A stretch of 64,000 nucleotides of DNA from Slackia exigua ATCC 700122 (GCF_000162875.1 NZ_GG700631.1:467277-531276); one strand, 5' to 3'. Positions 18,934 to 29,004 are shown, counted from the first letter of the stretch. Notes: generated by a model not told the origin, from the sequence alone. Numbers and translations: made by a program.

Positions 18934-20100
18934 TTACCAGCGCAGCGCGCAGTAGAAGAGATTCCAGCTGGCGTAGCAGACGCTTTCGCCAGGACGAGGG
19001 GCATGGATGTATTCCCCGCCGCCGGCCGAGGTGCAGATGCCCACATGATTGCCGCTATACAGCACGTCGCCCGGAAGGGCCTGGGAAAGAGGCAGAACCT
19101 GATGCGCCGTGCCGTATTGGGCGCCCGTGGTGCGCCCGATGTTGATGCCGATCTGCGCATAGCAGTAGCTCGTCAGGCCGGAGCAGTCGAAACCGGCCGG
19201 CGTGGTGCCGCCCCACACGTACGGCACGCCGATGAAGCCCGCCGCGATGTCGATGACTTCGGGGTGGGAAGACCCGCCGCCCGAAGAGTTCGAGTGCGAA
19301 GAAGACGGCTTGCTGGACGAAGAGTCGTCGGAGTCGTCGTTCGCGTTGTTGGATGAATGGGAGGATGGCGAAGACGAGGAAGACGACGTCGTCGAGGATG
19401 AAGAGCCTTCGTTCGACGAAGGCGTGAACGAAGCGGCGAGCTGGGCGGCCTGGGCCTCGGCGGCAGCCTGGCGCTCCTGCTCCACGAGCGCGGCGACTTC
19501 GGCATCGAGGGAGTCGACCTCGGCCTGGTACTGCTCGACGAGCTTCTCGGCTTCGAGACGGATGCTGTCGGCCTCGTCCATCTTCTGCTGAGCGAGGGTC
19601 GCCTGGTCGGCGTATTCCTTCTCCTCGGCTTCATTGGCTTTGCGCAGGGCCTTGGTCTCGGCGACCAGATCGGCGTCCTGGGCGTTCATTTCCTTGAGCG
19701 CATCCCAGTTCTTGACGAAATCATCGATCGTGGCCGACCCGAGCACCACATCCAGAAACGTGGTCTGACCGTCGCGATACATGTTGCGCGCGCGGCCGCC
19801 CAGGCGATCCTGGAGGTCGGCGATGCGGGCGTTGTTATCGTCTATGCGGTCCTGAGCCTCTTCCATCTTGGATTCGGCGGCGTCATGCTGGGAAAGCGCG
19901 GTGTAGTAATCATCGGACGCGGCTTCGAGCTTCGACTGCATGTCGTCAAGCTTCACGCGCACGGCGTCGGCTTGAGCTTGAACGTCGCTTGAGGTGGGGT
20001 CGGCGAATGCGATGCGAGGTGCGGCGAGTGCGGCGCCGAAAGCGGCGGCACCCCCGAGAAATGCCCGGCGAGAAAATTGCGTCACGTAAGACTCCTTCAC
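18934..20100 (-). CDS. Tat-exported NlpC/P60 cell-wall hydrolase with coiled coil, paralogue
   Basis: A 388-residue paralogue of the protein at 17112 with the same layout: Tat signal SRRAFLGGAAAFG, coiled coil containing RARNMYRDGQTTFLDVVLGS, Ser/Asp/Asn-rich linker (~240-290) and C-terminal NlpC/P60 domain (catalytic Cys in GFDCSGLTSY, His in GNHVGICT). The two differ mostly in linker length and in the C-terminal third. Probable D,L-endopeptidase acting outside the membrane. The tandem arrangement suggests duplication followed by divergence in target or timing. Confidence 0.9.
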   Translation of the reverse strand: MKESYVTQFSRRAFLGGAAAFGAALAAPRIAFADPTSSDVQAQADAVRVKLDDMQSKLEAASDDYYTALSQHDAAESKMEEAQDRIDDNNARIADLQDRLGGRARNMYRDGQTTFLDVVLGSATIDDFVKNWDALKEMNAQDADLVAETKALRKANEAEEKEYADQATLAQQKMDEADSIRLEAEKLVEQYQAEVDSLDAEVAALVEQERQAAAEAQAAQLAASFTPSSNEGSSSSTTSSSSSSPSSHSSNNANDDSDDSSSSKPSSSHSNSSGGGSSHPEVIDIAAGFIGVPYVWGGTTPAGFDCSGLTSYCYAQIGINIGRTTGAQYGTAHQVLPLSQALPGDVLYSGNHVGICTSAGGGEYIHAPRPGESVCYASWNLFYCALRW

Positions 20101-20228
20101 GTCAGTACGGGAAGCGCAGGTATCGACTCGTCCAGCCTATCAAAAGCATGCGCGACGGATTCCGCCGCCCGCCATTTATCATCGAGTTTCCTCATAACGA
20201 TGTACACGCTCGATGAACGGGGCCTTTG

Positions 20229-20972
20229 CTATGAAAATGCCACGCAGAAGGCATCGAGCAGGGCTATTGCGTGATGATGGGCGGATTTGTCGAACTCGGG
20301 CGAGTCTTCGGCGGCATCGGGGACGGAAACCTCGACGGCGATGCGCAGGGGCGCTCCTTCCTCGGCCTTCTTCCGCGCGACGTCGATGGCGCCCGAAACG
20401 CGCACGGCGAGCGATTCGGCATCGCCGCAGCTGACGCGAGGAACGCCTTCCTCCATGCCCTCTCCTTCGAGCACGATATGCGTGAGCAGCATGGATGCGT
20501 CGGGGACGACGAGCAGCGTCTCCGCGGAAAGCATCTTGGAACGCGGATTGGTGGCAAGCGCCAGGTTCGAAAGGTACGACGCGATCTTACGCGTGAAAGA
20601 ACCTGTTCCGAACAGGCAGACCGCATGATGCTCGAGAACGTCGGCCGCACGGGCGAATCCCATGTACGAACTGGTTTCGAGCGTCGGTTTGTCGGCCCAG
20701 GCGCCATGCAGGTGCTTGAGGGTGTCGTAGGTCTTCACGCCTGCGATGCCGTCGGACACGAGACCCATGTTCACCTGGAACTTGCGCAGCGCTCCTTCCG
20801 TATAGGCGCCGAAGGTCCCGTCGACGCCGCCGCACGAGAACCCGAGCGCGCCGAGAGCCGTCTGGAGATCCTCGACGTCTTCGCCCTGGAACTGGGGCGT
20901 GCGCAAGTACAGGAGCCTGCCGCCCAAGGCGATGGATTCCTGGTCGTTGTCCTGGCGATGAATGGTCTGCAT
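20229..20972 (-). CDS. Peptidoglycan-binding (PG_binding_1) domain protein of unknown function
   Basis: A 247-residue protein. Residues ~22-90 form one PG_binding_1 repeat (VEDLQTALGALGFSCGGVDG, then FGAYTEGALRKFQ). The C-terminal part (~105-247) has alternating strands and helices (AVCLFGTGSFTRKI, AETLLVVPDASMLLTH) and ends SAHHHAIALLDAFCVAFS; I do not recognise it as a known amidase. No signal peptide is visible, so it may be cytoplasmic like mycobacterial CwlM, but that analogy is only a hypothesis. GGGAG lies about ten bases before the ATG. Follows the polyprenyl synthase gene by 56 bp. Confidence 0.7.
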   Translation of the reverse strand: MQTIHRQDNDQESIALGGRLLYLRTPQFQGEDVEDLQTALGALGFSCGGVDGTFGAYTEGALRKFQVNMGLVSDGIAGVKTYDTLKHLHGAWADKPTLETSSYMGFARAADVLEHHAVCLFGTGSFTRKIASYLSNLALATNPRSKMLSAETLLVVPDASMLLTHIVLEGEGMEEGVPRVSCGDAESLAVRVSGAIDVARKKAEEGAPLRIAVEVSVPDAAEDSPEFDKSAHHHAIALLDAFCVAFS

Positions 20973-20996
20973 GGAAGGTTCACTCCCGTTCGCGTG

Positions 20997-21017
20997 CGGC
21001 GGGCAGGACGCCCGCCG
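20997..21017 (-). other. Hairpin between prenyl synthase and PG-binding gene
   Basis: An 8-bp CGGCGGGC/GCCCGCCG stem with a 5-base loop and no T tract; it may partly attenuate readthrough. Confidence 0.35.
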
Positions 21018-21028
21018 ACGATCCTCGG

Positions 21029-22105
21029 TTATTTCAATCGGTTCACGAAGTAGTCGGCCATGGAAATCAGGAGGGAGCGGGCCGGGCTCGGACCGATGAG
21101 GCCGACCAGACGATCCTTGGCGATGTTCGTCAGGTCTTCGGCATAGGCGCGCGCGTAGTCGATCGAGCCGCTGGCGCGCATGATGGCGACCGCCTCGCGC
21201 AGCGTATCGGCATCGGTCGTCTTCGCCGAGAGGATGTCGACGAGCCGACCGCGATCCGCAGAGTTCTGCAGGGCATGCACGACCATGAGCGTGCGCTTCC
21301 CCTCGGTGATGTCGCTGCAGAAGTCCTTGCCGACCACGGCGGGATCGCCCTCGATATTGAGAAGGTCGTCTTGGATCTGGAATGCGAGGCCGGTGTCGAG
21401 GCCGTACGCGCGCAAGCCTTCGATCTCGGCTTCCGATCCCCCGCCGACGATGGCGCCGACGGCAAGCGGCACGGCCCCTGAATAGTGGGCGGTCTTGTGC
21501 GTCGCCATGACCAGGTAATCCTCGGGCGTGATGTCGTAGCGCTCGTCGCGGGCCCAGCCCAGATCGAGTGCCTGGCCTTCGATCGTGCGACGCGTCATTT
21601 CGATAAGCTCGGCGATGACGCGGACCTTGACGCCGTCTTCCAGCAGAGGATCCCGCACCACGGTGCCGTTGACCAGGGAAAGCCCGAGATCGCCCATATT
21701 GATGGCAAGACCGAGGCCCTGCGTGAGATGCAGGCAGGGCTCGCCGCGGCGCAGCGTCGCCTCGTCCGCGATGTCGTCGTGGATGAGCGCGGCGGTATGG
21801 AAGTGCTCGATGGCGGCCGCGGAAGAGACCGCGCGCCGCACGTCGCCGCCGACCGCCACGCAGGCGGCCAGGCAGATGAGCGGACGATGGCGCTTGCCGC
21901 CGTTTCGGCTGTAGCCGAGCAGCGGGGCGTAGAGGTAGTCGTCCATGCCGTCGTGCGAGCCGCTCGGAATGAAGTCGTTCACAAGGTCGCCGACGACCTG
22001 CGCATAAGAAGAGAGGTATTCCTCGAACGTCTCGGGAGGATTGACGACCCCGGCAAGCAGATCGTCCACCAGTGCCGCATGTGATTCCATAGAAGGCGTA
22101 CTCAA
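21029..22105 (-). CDS. Polyprenyl diphosphate synthase (trans-isoprenyl)
   Basis: A 358-residue all-helical prenyltransferase. The first aspartate-rich motif is DDIAD at ~110-114 after GGKRHRP; the second is DDLLN in QIQDDLLNIEGD. It condenses IPP with allylic diphosphates, giving GGPP-type or longer chains for menaquinone or carrier lipids. Chain length cannot be read from sequence alone. The IPP would come from the MEP pathway, whose ispD and ispF are also in the window. ATG 22105 is used; ATG 22090 is possible. Confidence 0.88.
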   Translation of the reverse strand: MSTPSMESHAALVDDLLAGVVNPPETFEEYLSSYAQVVGDLVNDFIPSGSHDGMDDYLYAPLLGYSRNGGKRHRPLICLAACVAVGGDVRRAVSSAAAIEHFHTAALIHDDIADEATLRRGEPCLHLTQGLGLAINMGDLGLSLVNGTVVRDPLLEDGVKVRVIAELIEMTRRTIEGQALDLGWARDERYDITPEDYLVMATHKTAHYSGAVPLAVGAIVGGGSEAEIEGLRAYGLDTGLAFQIQDDLLNIEGDPAVVGKDFCSDITEGKRTLMVVHALQNSADRGRLVDILSAKTTDADTLREAVAIMRASGSIDYARAYAEDLTNIAKDRLVGLIGPSPARSLLISMADYFVNRLK

Positions 22106-22169
22106 AACCAGATCTCCTCAAGACGAAGCGCGAACCGAAGCCGTCGTCCGGATGCGCATGCGCCCTATA

Positions 22170-22254
22170 TGGTAGGAGCGGTGGGACTCGAACCCACAAT
22201 CCCGAAGGCGAAGGATTTTAAGTCCTCTGCGTATGCCGATTCCGCCACGCTCCC
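22170..22254 (-). tRNA. tRNA-Leu (anticodon TAA)
   Basis: An 85-nt class II tRNA with a long variable arm and encoded CCA. Anticodon loop CTTAAAA carries TAA, reading UUA/UUG. The T arm is GTGGG-TTCGAGT-CCCAC. The acceptor stem GGGAGCG/CGCTCCT ends in a G1-U72 wobble. Confidence 0.95.
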
Positions 22255-22306
22255 GCATGCATCATGCCAGACAAAAGGCCATGATAGCAAAGGAGGGCCG
22301 TGCCTT

Positions 22307-23296
22307 TCACGCCATGCGGAAGTCTGCACGAATCTCGCCAAGGCCGCGCGCGGCGTCCAAGACGATGCCGAGCAGCAGATCGGCTTCGCTTGCGCGGAAC
22401 GAGCGCGCACCGAGCATATCCATCACGGCGGAGAGAATCACGAGCCCCGAGGGAAAGACCGAGGCGCGCTGCGGCTGCAGGCCCGGAACGCGCATGCGCG
22501 CCTCGAGCGTGAGCGCGCACATATCGCGCGAGACCTTCTCCAATTCGTCCCTGGTCACGACTGCGCCATGCACGCGTTCCCGATCGTAGGGCACCAGACG
22601 ATCCCGTACCGCGACGACGCTCGTCGGCGTTCCCGCCACGGCCACGAGCTCGTCGATCGGGCAGGCCCGCAGCGATGCGCGCAGGAAATCCGCCATCTCG
22701 GATTCCACCCATCCACGCGCGTCCGCGATCTGTCGCGGCGCAGGGGGATCGTCCGCGAGGAAGCGTTCGGCCATGCGGCGGCAGCCTACGTCGAACGAGC
22801 GACGCGCGCTGATGTTCACATGTGGAACCATCTGGTCGGGAGCGCCTTCGGCACGCCCGAAGACGACCTCCGTCGATCCGCCGCCGATGTCGACCACGGC
22901 GACGTTGCGCCCGCGATACCCGTTCGCGGCGCCGAGGAACGAAAGCTCCGCTTCGCGTTCGCCGGGGATGACGCTCAACGTGATGCCGATGCCTTCGAGG
23001 CGCGCCGCGAAATCGGCGGAGTTCTCGGCGTCGCGGCTTGCGCTCGTGGCGACGGCCACCACCCGATCGACCGGAACGCCCTCTTCTCCGCAGGCGTCGA
23101 TTCTCCGACGGTACTGCGCGATTCGGCCGATCGTGCGATCGATCGCCTCTGAGGACAGACGGCCCGTGGCATCGACGCCCTCGCCGAGGTTGGTGATGAC
23201 GCTCATGCGTTCGACGGGACGAACGCCGGATGCATCCACATCGGCAATGAAGAGCCGGCTCGTGACCGTCCCGATATCGATGGCTGCGATTCTCAT
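22307..23296 (-). CDS. ppx: Exopolyphosphatase / guanosine pentaphosphatase family protein
   Basis: A 329-residue Ppx/GppA-type phosphatase with the actin-like ATPase fold: phosphate-1 motif AAIDIGTVTSRL, phosphate-2 VVDIGGGSTEV and an adenosine-type motif AVAGTPTSV. It would release phosphate from polyphosphate and/or convert pppGpp to ppGpp; the short single-module form is usual in Actinobacteria. MRIAAIDIG at 23296 is chosen because GAGGAG precedes it by five bases. It follows the FtsB-like gene, as in other actinobacteria, but the DUF501 gene often found between them is missing here. Confidence 0.9.
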   Translation of the reverse strand: MRIAAIDIGTVTSRLFIADVDASGVRPVERMSVITNLGEGVDATGRLSSEAIDRTIGRIAQYRRRIDACGEEGVPVDRVVAVATSASRDAENSADFAARLEGIGITLSVIPGEREAELSFLGAANGYRGRNVAVVDIGGGSTEVVFGRAEGAPDQMVPHVNISARRSFDVGCRRMAERFLADDPPAPRQIADARGWVESEMADFLRASLRACPIDELVAVAGTPTSVVAVRDRLVPYDRERVHGAVVTRDELEKVSRDMCALTLEARMRVPGLQPQRASVFPSGLVILSAVMDMLGARSFRASEADLLLGIVLDAARGLGEIRADFRMA

Positions 23297-23340
23297 GCGT
23301 GCTCCTCGGTCTTGCTGCGCGATGGCGGGCATGCGGCGCC

Positions 23341-24249
23341 CTACGAACCGGATGACGGGGAGGACGCATCCGTATCGGATGCGCCTTCGTCAGGGCCGTA
23401 CGGATAGTCGAACATCTTGTCGAGCAACGGCGAATACCATGTTGCCGGCGCCTTCACCTCGGACGAGACGACGGCGGAATGCACGGCGTCGTTCGCGTTG
23501 GCGGATTTCTTGTCGTCAAGCCCCTTGACCACGACCGCCTCCTCGCCTTCCGACACCCATCCGAGCTGCGAGCGCGCTTCGTCCTCGATGCCCTCGTCGG
23601 TCTTGAGCGCCTCGATATCGTCGGTCATGGCTTCGTTGCGCTCGACGACGGCCTGGTACTCGGCTTCGGCCCGCTGCTCGTCGCGGACCTGCGTATAGAG
23701 GCTCTTCGCCGGGGAATACAGGAACAGGCCGGCGAACGCGACGACGCCGACGACGACTGCGACGATGAACAGGGCCGGCGGTCCGTCTCGACGTGCGGTG
23801 CGCGAGGCAAGGCGCGACGAGGAGGCCCGCGCGCGCGACGGATCCCCATCGAGCTCGCTTATCGCGCGGCGATGGGAACGCCCGAGCTCGCCGCGATAGA
23901 GGGCCGCACGAGACGACGATGCGGGCGCATCGTCCGATCCGAACTGCCTGTCGAACATGCGCGACGCCCGTTCCTTGCTGCGCCGGCGGCGCTTCGTCTC
24001 GGTGTCGGAGGAAGCGTTGCCGGAATACAGCGCCGCACGAGGGGTGCCGTCGGCGCCGGCGATGGATGAGCGCGCCGATGAACGCGAAGAACCCGCACCC
24101 GCATCCTCGTACGCGGAGGAAAAATCGGCTGGGATCCCGCCATCGTCGAACGCCGGCGTCTCCGGCGCACGGGCGCCCGCGCGCGACGAGCGTCGGCGGC
24201 GCGCATGCGCTTCATCGAAGGAAATAACGTTATCCCTGTTCGTTGGCAT
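23341..24249 (-). CDS. FtsB/DivIC-like septum formation protein with long disordered N-terminus
   Basis: A 302-residue single-pass membrane protein. Residues 1-155 are basic and Ser/Ala-rich with repeated RAALY motifs (PRAALYSG, SRAALYRGELG) and no fold. A membrane helix (LFIVAVVVGVVAFAGLFLY, ~162-182) is followed by a coiled coil (~185-225) with the FtsB/DivIC-like GWVSEGEEAVVVKG segment. It likely bridges FtsL/FtsQ-type proteins in the divisome. Actinobacterial FtsB is commonly coded between eno and ppx; here an amino-acid permease intervenes. AGGAG lies ten bases upstream. Confidence 0.8.
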   Translation of the reverse strand: MPTNRDNVISFDEAHARRRRSSRAGARAPETPAFDDGGIPADFSSAYEDAGAGSSRSSARSSIAGADGTPRAALYSGNASSDTETKRRRRSKERASRMFDRQFGSDDAPASSSRAALYRGELGRSHRRAISELDGDPSRARASSSRLASRTARRDGPPALFIVAVVVGVVAFAGLFLYSPAKSLYTQVRDEQRAEAEYQAVVERNEAMTDDIEALKTDEGIEDEARSQLGWVSEGEEAVVVKGLDDKKSANANDAVHSAVVSSEVKAPATWYSPLLDKMFDYPYGPDEGASDTDASSPSSGS

Positions 24250-24584
24250 ATAGTAAGAACTCCTGATGGCGTGGTGCGTTAAGATGCCGTGATTGCGCCG
24301 CGTAACCCCTTTATGGTATCAGCCCGCACGGTTTCTCGCTGCGCACGCGAGGAATTCCCTAAAACGAGCGGGACGGAGCGACGATCGGGAAGAACCGGTT
24401 CCTCGAAGCCGGGGATCCATGAAGCGAACGGATGGACGCCGCACCCCGCCCCTGAACGCGCAGAACAAGCCGAAAACAGGTCGGCGACGAACGTGGCCGT
24501 GATAGCATCCACCCTCGAACGCACAGAAAAGCCCGGGCCTCAGAATCGAGGCCCGGGCATGCAATGCTCGTGGAATGCCTGCGC
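24250..24584. other. Intergenic region between permease and FtsB-like gene
   Basis: A 335-bp stretch containing the permease terminator at 24527-24558 and presumably the promoter of the FtsB-like gene. No convincing gene or repeat was seen. Confidence 0.5.
24527..24558 (-). terminator. Strong terminator of the APC permease
   Basis: A perfect 11-bp GCCCGGGCCTC/GAGGCCCGGGC stem with a 6-base loop, followed on the minus strand by TTTT. It lies 26 bases after the stop codon. Confidence 0.9.
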
Positions 24585-26054
24585 TTAGGGAACGATGATC
24601 CCTGTCGCGATGCAATACACGCTGATGAAGAAGAAGATCACGATGACGGCCGCCATGATCTTGTCGCCCACGTTCGGCAGGATAGGCTCGTTGCGCTGCT
24701 TCTCGCCCAGGATGTAGAGCGCAAGACCGGGACCGATGAAGATCGTCGTGATCATGAAGTACGCAAGGCCGCCGGAATAGATCAGGAAGATCGAATAGAT
24801 GGCGCCGATGATCGCGATCACGCGGTAGAAGTTGATACGCCCTGCGCTCAGGCCGTCAATGCCGTCTTTCTTGAACGTCACGAAAACGAAGTAGAACGCG
24901 CTGAAGAAGTACGGGATGAGGATCAGCGACAACGAGACGTTGTAGAAGAACTGGTAGGTGGATGCCGAGAAGATCGTCGCGATCAGGAAGAGCTCGACGA
25001 TGCCGCACGTCAGCGTGACGGTGAAGATCGGCGCACCTTTGTCGTTGTGCTTGGCGAACTGGACCGGCAGGACGCCCTGCTCGGCGGCTTCGAAAGCGCT
25101 CTCGGACGAAAGCAGCGTGTAGCCGAGCATGGATCCGAGCAGCGAAAGCGCGACGCCGGCGTTGACGAGCATGGCGCCCCACGGACCCACGACGGCTTCG
25201 AGCACGCCCGCGAGCGCCGGGTTCGGGAGCTCGGCGAGCTCTTCCTGCGTCAAAACGCCCATGGACAGGATGGAAATCATCAGGTACAGCGCCAAGATGC
25301 ACACGAAGGCGACGACGGTCGCGCGGCCGACGTCTTTGGAGTACTTGGCGCGCCCGGAGATGGCCACCGCGCCCTCGACGCCCAGGAAGACCCAGAGCGT
25401 GACGCTCATAACGCTTACGATCTGGTTATACACATCCCCGCCGTTGAATGCGCCGTCGGCGGTGCCCCAGAAGTTGCTCATGAAGATCTGCGGGTCGAAT
25501 TTCATGGCGAAGATGATGGCGAACAGCGCGACGAAGATCGGGACGATCTTGGCGATCGTGGTCACGATATTGACCGAAGCCGCTTCCTTCACGCCGCGCG
25601 TGACCAGAAACCAGCAGATCCAGACGATGATGGAAGCGCCGATCATGGACGGAAGGTTGTTTCCCTCTCCGAAGACCGGGAAGAAGTACCCGATCGCCGC
25701 GAACAGGAGCACCGTATAGGAGACCGTGGCCATGAAGGCGCTGACCCAGTAGCTGTATGCCGAGACGAAGCCCATGAACTTGCCGAAGCCCGCACGCGCA
25801 TAGCTGTAGATGCCGCCCGTCAGCTCGGGCTTGAACCTATTGAGCCCGTAGAAGCACATCATGAGCGCAAACACGCCGATGCCGCAGATGAGCCAAGCGA
25901 TGAGCACCGCGCCCGTATGCGCGCCGGAATGCGCCATGTCGCCGACCATGGTGAACACGCCGCCGCCGACGACCGCCGTGACGATGGCGGCGATGAGATG
26001 AGGCATCCCCAGGCCATTAGGGTCGTTGACCCGCAAGCCTTCCCTATCTGCCAT
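24585..26054 (-). CDS. APC-family amino acid permease, basic amino acid/polyamine antiporter type
   Basis: A 489-residue integral membrane protein with about 12-13 hydrophobic segments. The first helix carries the APC glycine motif (AIVTAVVGGGVFTMVGDM), and GGIYSYARAGFGKFMGF is the family substrate/gating signature. It most resembles ArcD/arginine-ornithine or lysine-cadaverine antiporters, consistent with arginine catabolism in Eggerthellaceae, but no arcABC genes are here, so the substrate is open. The Shine-Dalgarno is weak (GCGGG). Monocistronic, with an AT-rich palindromic upstream region. Confidence 0.85.
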   Translation of the reverse strand: MADREGLRVNDPNGLGMPHLIAAIVTAVVGGGVFTMVGDMAHSGAHTGAVLIAWLICGIGVFALMMCFYGLNRFKPELTGGIYSYARAGFGKFMGFVSAYSYWVSAFMATVSYTVLLFAAIGYFFPVFGEGNNLPSMIGASIIVWICWFLVTRGVKEAASVNIVTTIAKIVPIFVALFAIIFAMKFDPQIFMSNFWGTADGAFNGGDVYNQIVSVMSVTLWVFLGVEGAVAISGRAKYSKDVGRATVVAFVCILALYLMISILSMGVLTQEELAELPNPALAGVLEAVVGPWGAMLVNAGVALSLLGSMLGYTLLSSESAFEAAEQGVLPVQFAKHNDKGAPIFTVTLTCGIVELFLIATIFSASTYQFFYNVSLSLILIPYFFSAFYFVFVTFKKDGIDGLSAGRINFYRVIAIIGAIYSIFLIYSGGLAYFMITTIFIGPGLALYILGEKQRNEPILPNVGDKIMAAVIVIFFFISVYCIATGIIVP

Positions 26055-26455
26055 GCTGAAAACCCGCTTTCTTCGAATGAGACGAATGGTGCATCCTGCC
26101 GCGCCCTCTTCGCACTGCATGCGCGCCCGCGGATCGGCGAATCGGCAGACCCTGCAGACGGCGCACGCGCATCATGCGCTTCGCGGCTTGCTACACAATA
26201 CTACGGAGACGGTTGCGCGGTATGCATGAAACGCTAGATTTTTCGATATTTTTTGCATCTATATGCATATTTTCTAGATTTATTACAGGTTTACGCATTC
26301 GAATACCCTGATGGGAGAAAGGGGCGCCCGCAGCGTCGAGCCAACGGTTTATGCATACCGTGGCGGGCTATACATGCTGTAGCGCAACGAAGCCGACCCT
26401 CTTCCCGAAGGCCGGCTTCATCTTCGATCGATAGGCTCGACGGACCCGCCGCGCG
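26055..26455. other. AT-rich regulatory region upstream of the APC permease
   Basis: About 400 bp between permease and eno. At 26234-26281 the sequence becomes strikingly AT-rich: CTAGATTT occurs twice, 40 bp apart (26234, 26274), flanking an inverted repeat TGCAT-CTAT-ATGCA (26254-26267). This is a plausible promoter/operator for the permease. A weak hairpin GAAGCCG/CGGCTTC (26389-26419) may terminate eno. Confidence 0.5.
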
Positions 26456-27799
<1,344 letters not shown>

Positions 27800-27810
27800 C
27801 TATCAGGTTG

Positions 27811-28509
27811 CTAGAGGAAGATGCCGCACGCGAGCATCGCGGCGCCACCCGCGACGGCGAGCGCGACGGCGGCCGGATCGCTTCGCGAGAGCCGTATGCT
27901 GCTGCGGACGCCGGCACCGAAGCATCGGGCCTCCATGGCGTCCGCCAGCGTCGCGGCTCTTCGGAAGGCGACGACGACCAGCGCGACGAACGCACGCCCC
28001 CAGGCGAGCACGCGCGCATGAGGAGGCCCTGCATCGAACGCCGCGCCGCGGGAAGCCTGCGCTGCGACCAGGCGGGCAAGCTGGATATGCAAATCGGGGA
28101 TAGCCCCGAGCGCGATGGACGTCATCATGCAGAAGTCGTCGACGGGAAGACGGAACCGCCTGAGGGGCGCGGCGAAGCGTTCCATGGCCGCCGCGATGGA
28201 ATCCGGGGAACAGGCCAGCACGAGCGCAATGGCGCCGAGCGCGAGCAGATACGCCTTCGCAGCGTAACGAGCGCCTTCGAGCGGATCGGTCGAAGCATGC
28301 GCCCCGACGACGAAGAGGGCGAGGATGAGCACGGGGACGGAAGACGCGAAGAGTCGGCGCGCCGGCGCGCGCGAAGCGATGCAGGCACCCGCGAGCATGA
28401 GGGCGAATGCGCCCAGCCCCCGCCATCCATGCGTCGACAGCACCCCGACCGAGAAGCAGAAGGACCATCCGATCGCGTAGCGAGCGTCGATATGCCGGCG
28501 TTCGTTCAT
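27811..28509 (-). CDS. ecfT: Energy-coupling factor transporter transmembrane protein EcfT (CbiQ family)
   Basis: A 232-residue membrane protein with about five hydrophobic segments and two short Ala-Arg-Gly-type coupling motifs, ASRGAAF (full) and EARCFG (degenerate). These helices normally contact the ATPases EcfA1/A2 in vitamin and metal uptake complexes. Neither ATPase gene nor an S component is adjacent, so partners must be encoded elsewhere or the gene is a remnant. The frame is intact. The start is uncertain because no strong ribosome site is visible at 28509. Confidence 0.75.
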   Translation of the reverse strand: MNERRHIDARYAIGWSFCFSVGVLSTHGWRGLGAFALMLAGACIASRAPARRLFASSVPVLILALFVVGAHASTDPLEGARYAAKAYLLALGAIALVLACSPDSIAAAMERFAAPLRRFRLPVDDFCMMTSIALGAIPDLHIQLARLVAAQASRGAAFDAGPPHARVLAWGRAFVALVVVAFRRAATLADAMEARCFGAGVRSSIRLSRSDPAAVALAVAGGAAMLACGIFL

Positions 28510-28536
28510 GCCGCCCCGCCAAGCATCCGTCGTCCG

Positions 28537-28893
28537 TTACGCGTCAGCGTCTTCTCCAACCACGGGTTCTGCGGGAACGGGCTTCGTTGCAGGCTTGACC
28601 GTGCTCGTGACCTTCTCGGCGACCGCCTTGCCTGCGTCGGCCATATGGTCGCCGATGTTCTTGGCGGCATCGATCGCCTTATCGGTCGCGTCCTTGGCGT
28701 CGTCGATCATGCCGGGAGCAGCATCGACCGCGTGATCCACGAGATCGCGCGTCTTATCGATGGCGCTGTCGACCACTTCGGGGGCGCTTTCCTGAATCTG
28801 GTCGATGACCTTGTCCGAGGCGACCTTGACGTCTCCCGCGAATTCTTGAGCCTTATCGATCGCTTCGTTGATGAACTTCCCGATCTCGGTCAT
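28537..28893 (-). CDS. Small amphipathic-helix repeat protein (LEA/apolipoprotein-like), unknown function
   Basis: A 118-residue protein of almost continuous amphipathic helix: repeated Asp/Lys/Ala heptad or 11-mer units such as VVDSAIDKTRDLVDHAVDAA and ATDKAIDAAKNIGDHMADAG. It resembles LEA-type or MT0933-antitoxin-like proteins in composition only. The Pro/Val-rich tail ends GEDADA. It has a very good ribosome site (AGGAGG seven bases before the ATG at 28893), so it is translated. It sits between the rplQ terminators and ecfT. No signal peptide; likely cytoplasmic. Function not assignable. Confidence 0.65.
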   Translation of the reverse strand: MTEIGKFINEAIDKAQEFAGDVKVASDKVIDQIQESAPEVVDSAIDKTRDLVDHAVDAAPGMIDDAKDATDKAIDAAKNIGDHMADAGKAVAEKVTSTVKPATKPVPAEPVVGEDADA

Positions 28894-28951
28894 GGCGAAC
28901 CTCCTCGTACGCATGCGATTATGCTGCTTCGTCCATCCTACCACTCAGACG

Positions 28952-28973
28952 AAAAGAGCGTCCCGAAGGACGC
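28952..28973 (-). terminator. Second terminator after rplQ
   Basis: On the minus strand GCGTCC-TTCG-GGACGC, a stable UUCG tetraloop hairpin, then TCTTTTC. It is in tandem with the hairpin at 29005-29034. Confidence 0.85.
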
Positions 28974-29004
28974 CCTGAAGGCGCATGCGGCTCTGAATAT
29001 GGGA

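Noticed and set aside
24289-24588. 99-codon plus-strand frame in the permease-ftsB gap
   Set aside because: It spans the permease terminator and lacks a ribosome site or any recognisable feature.
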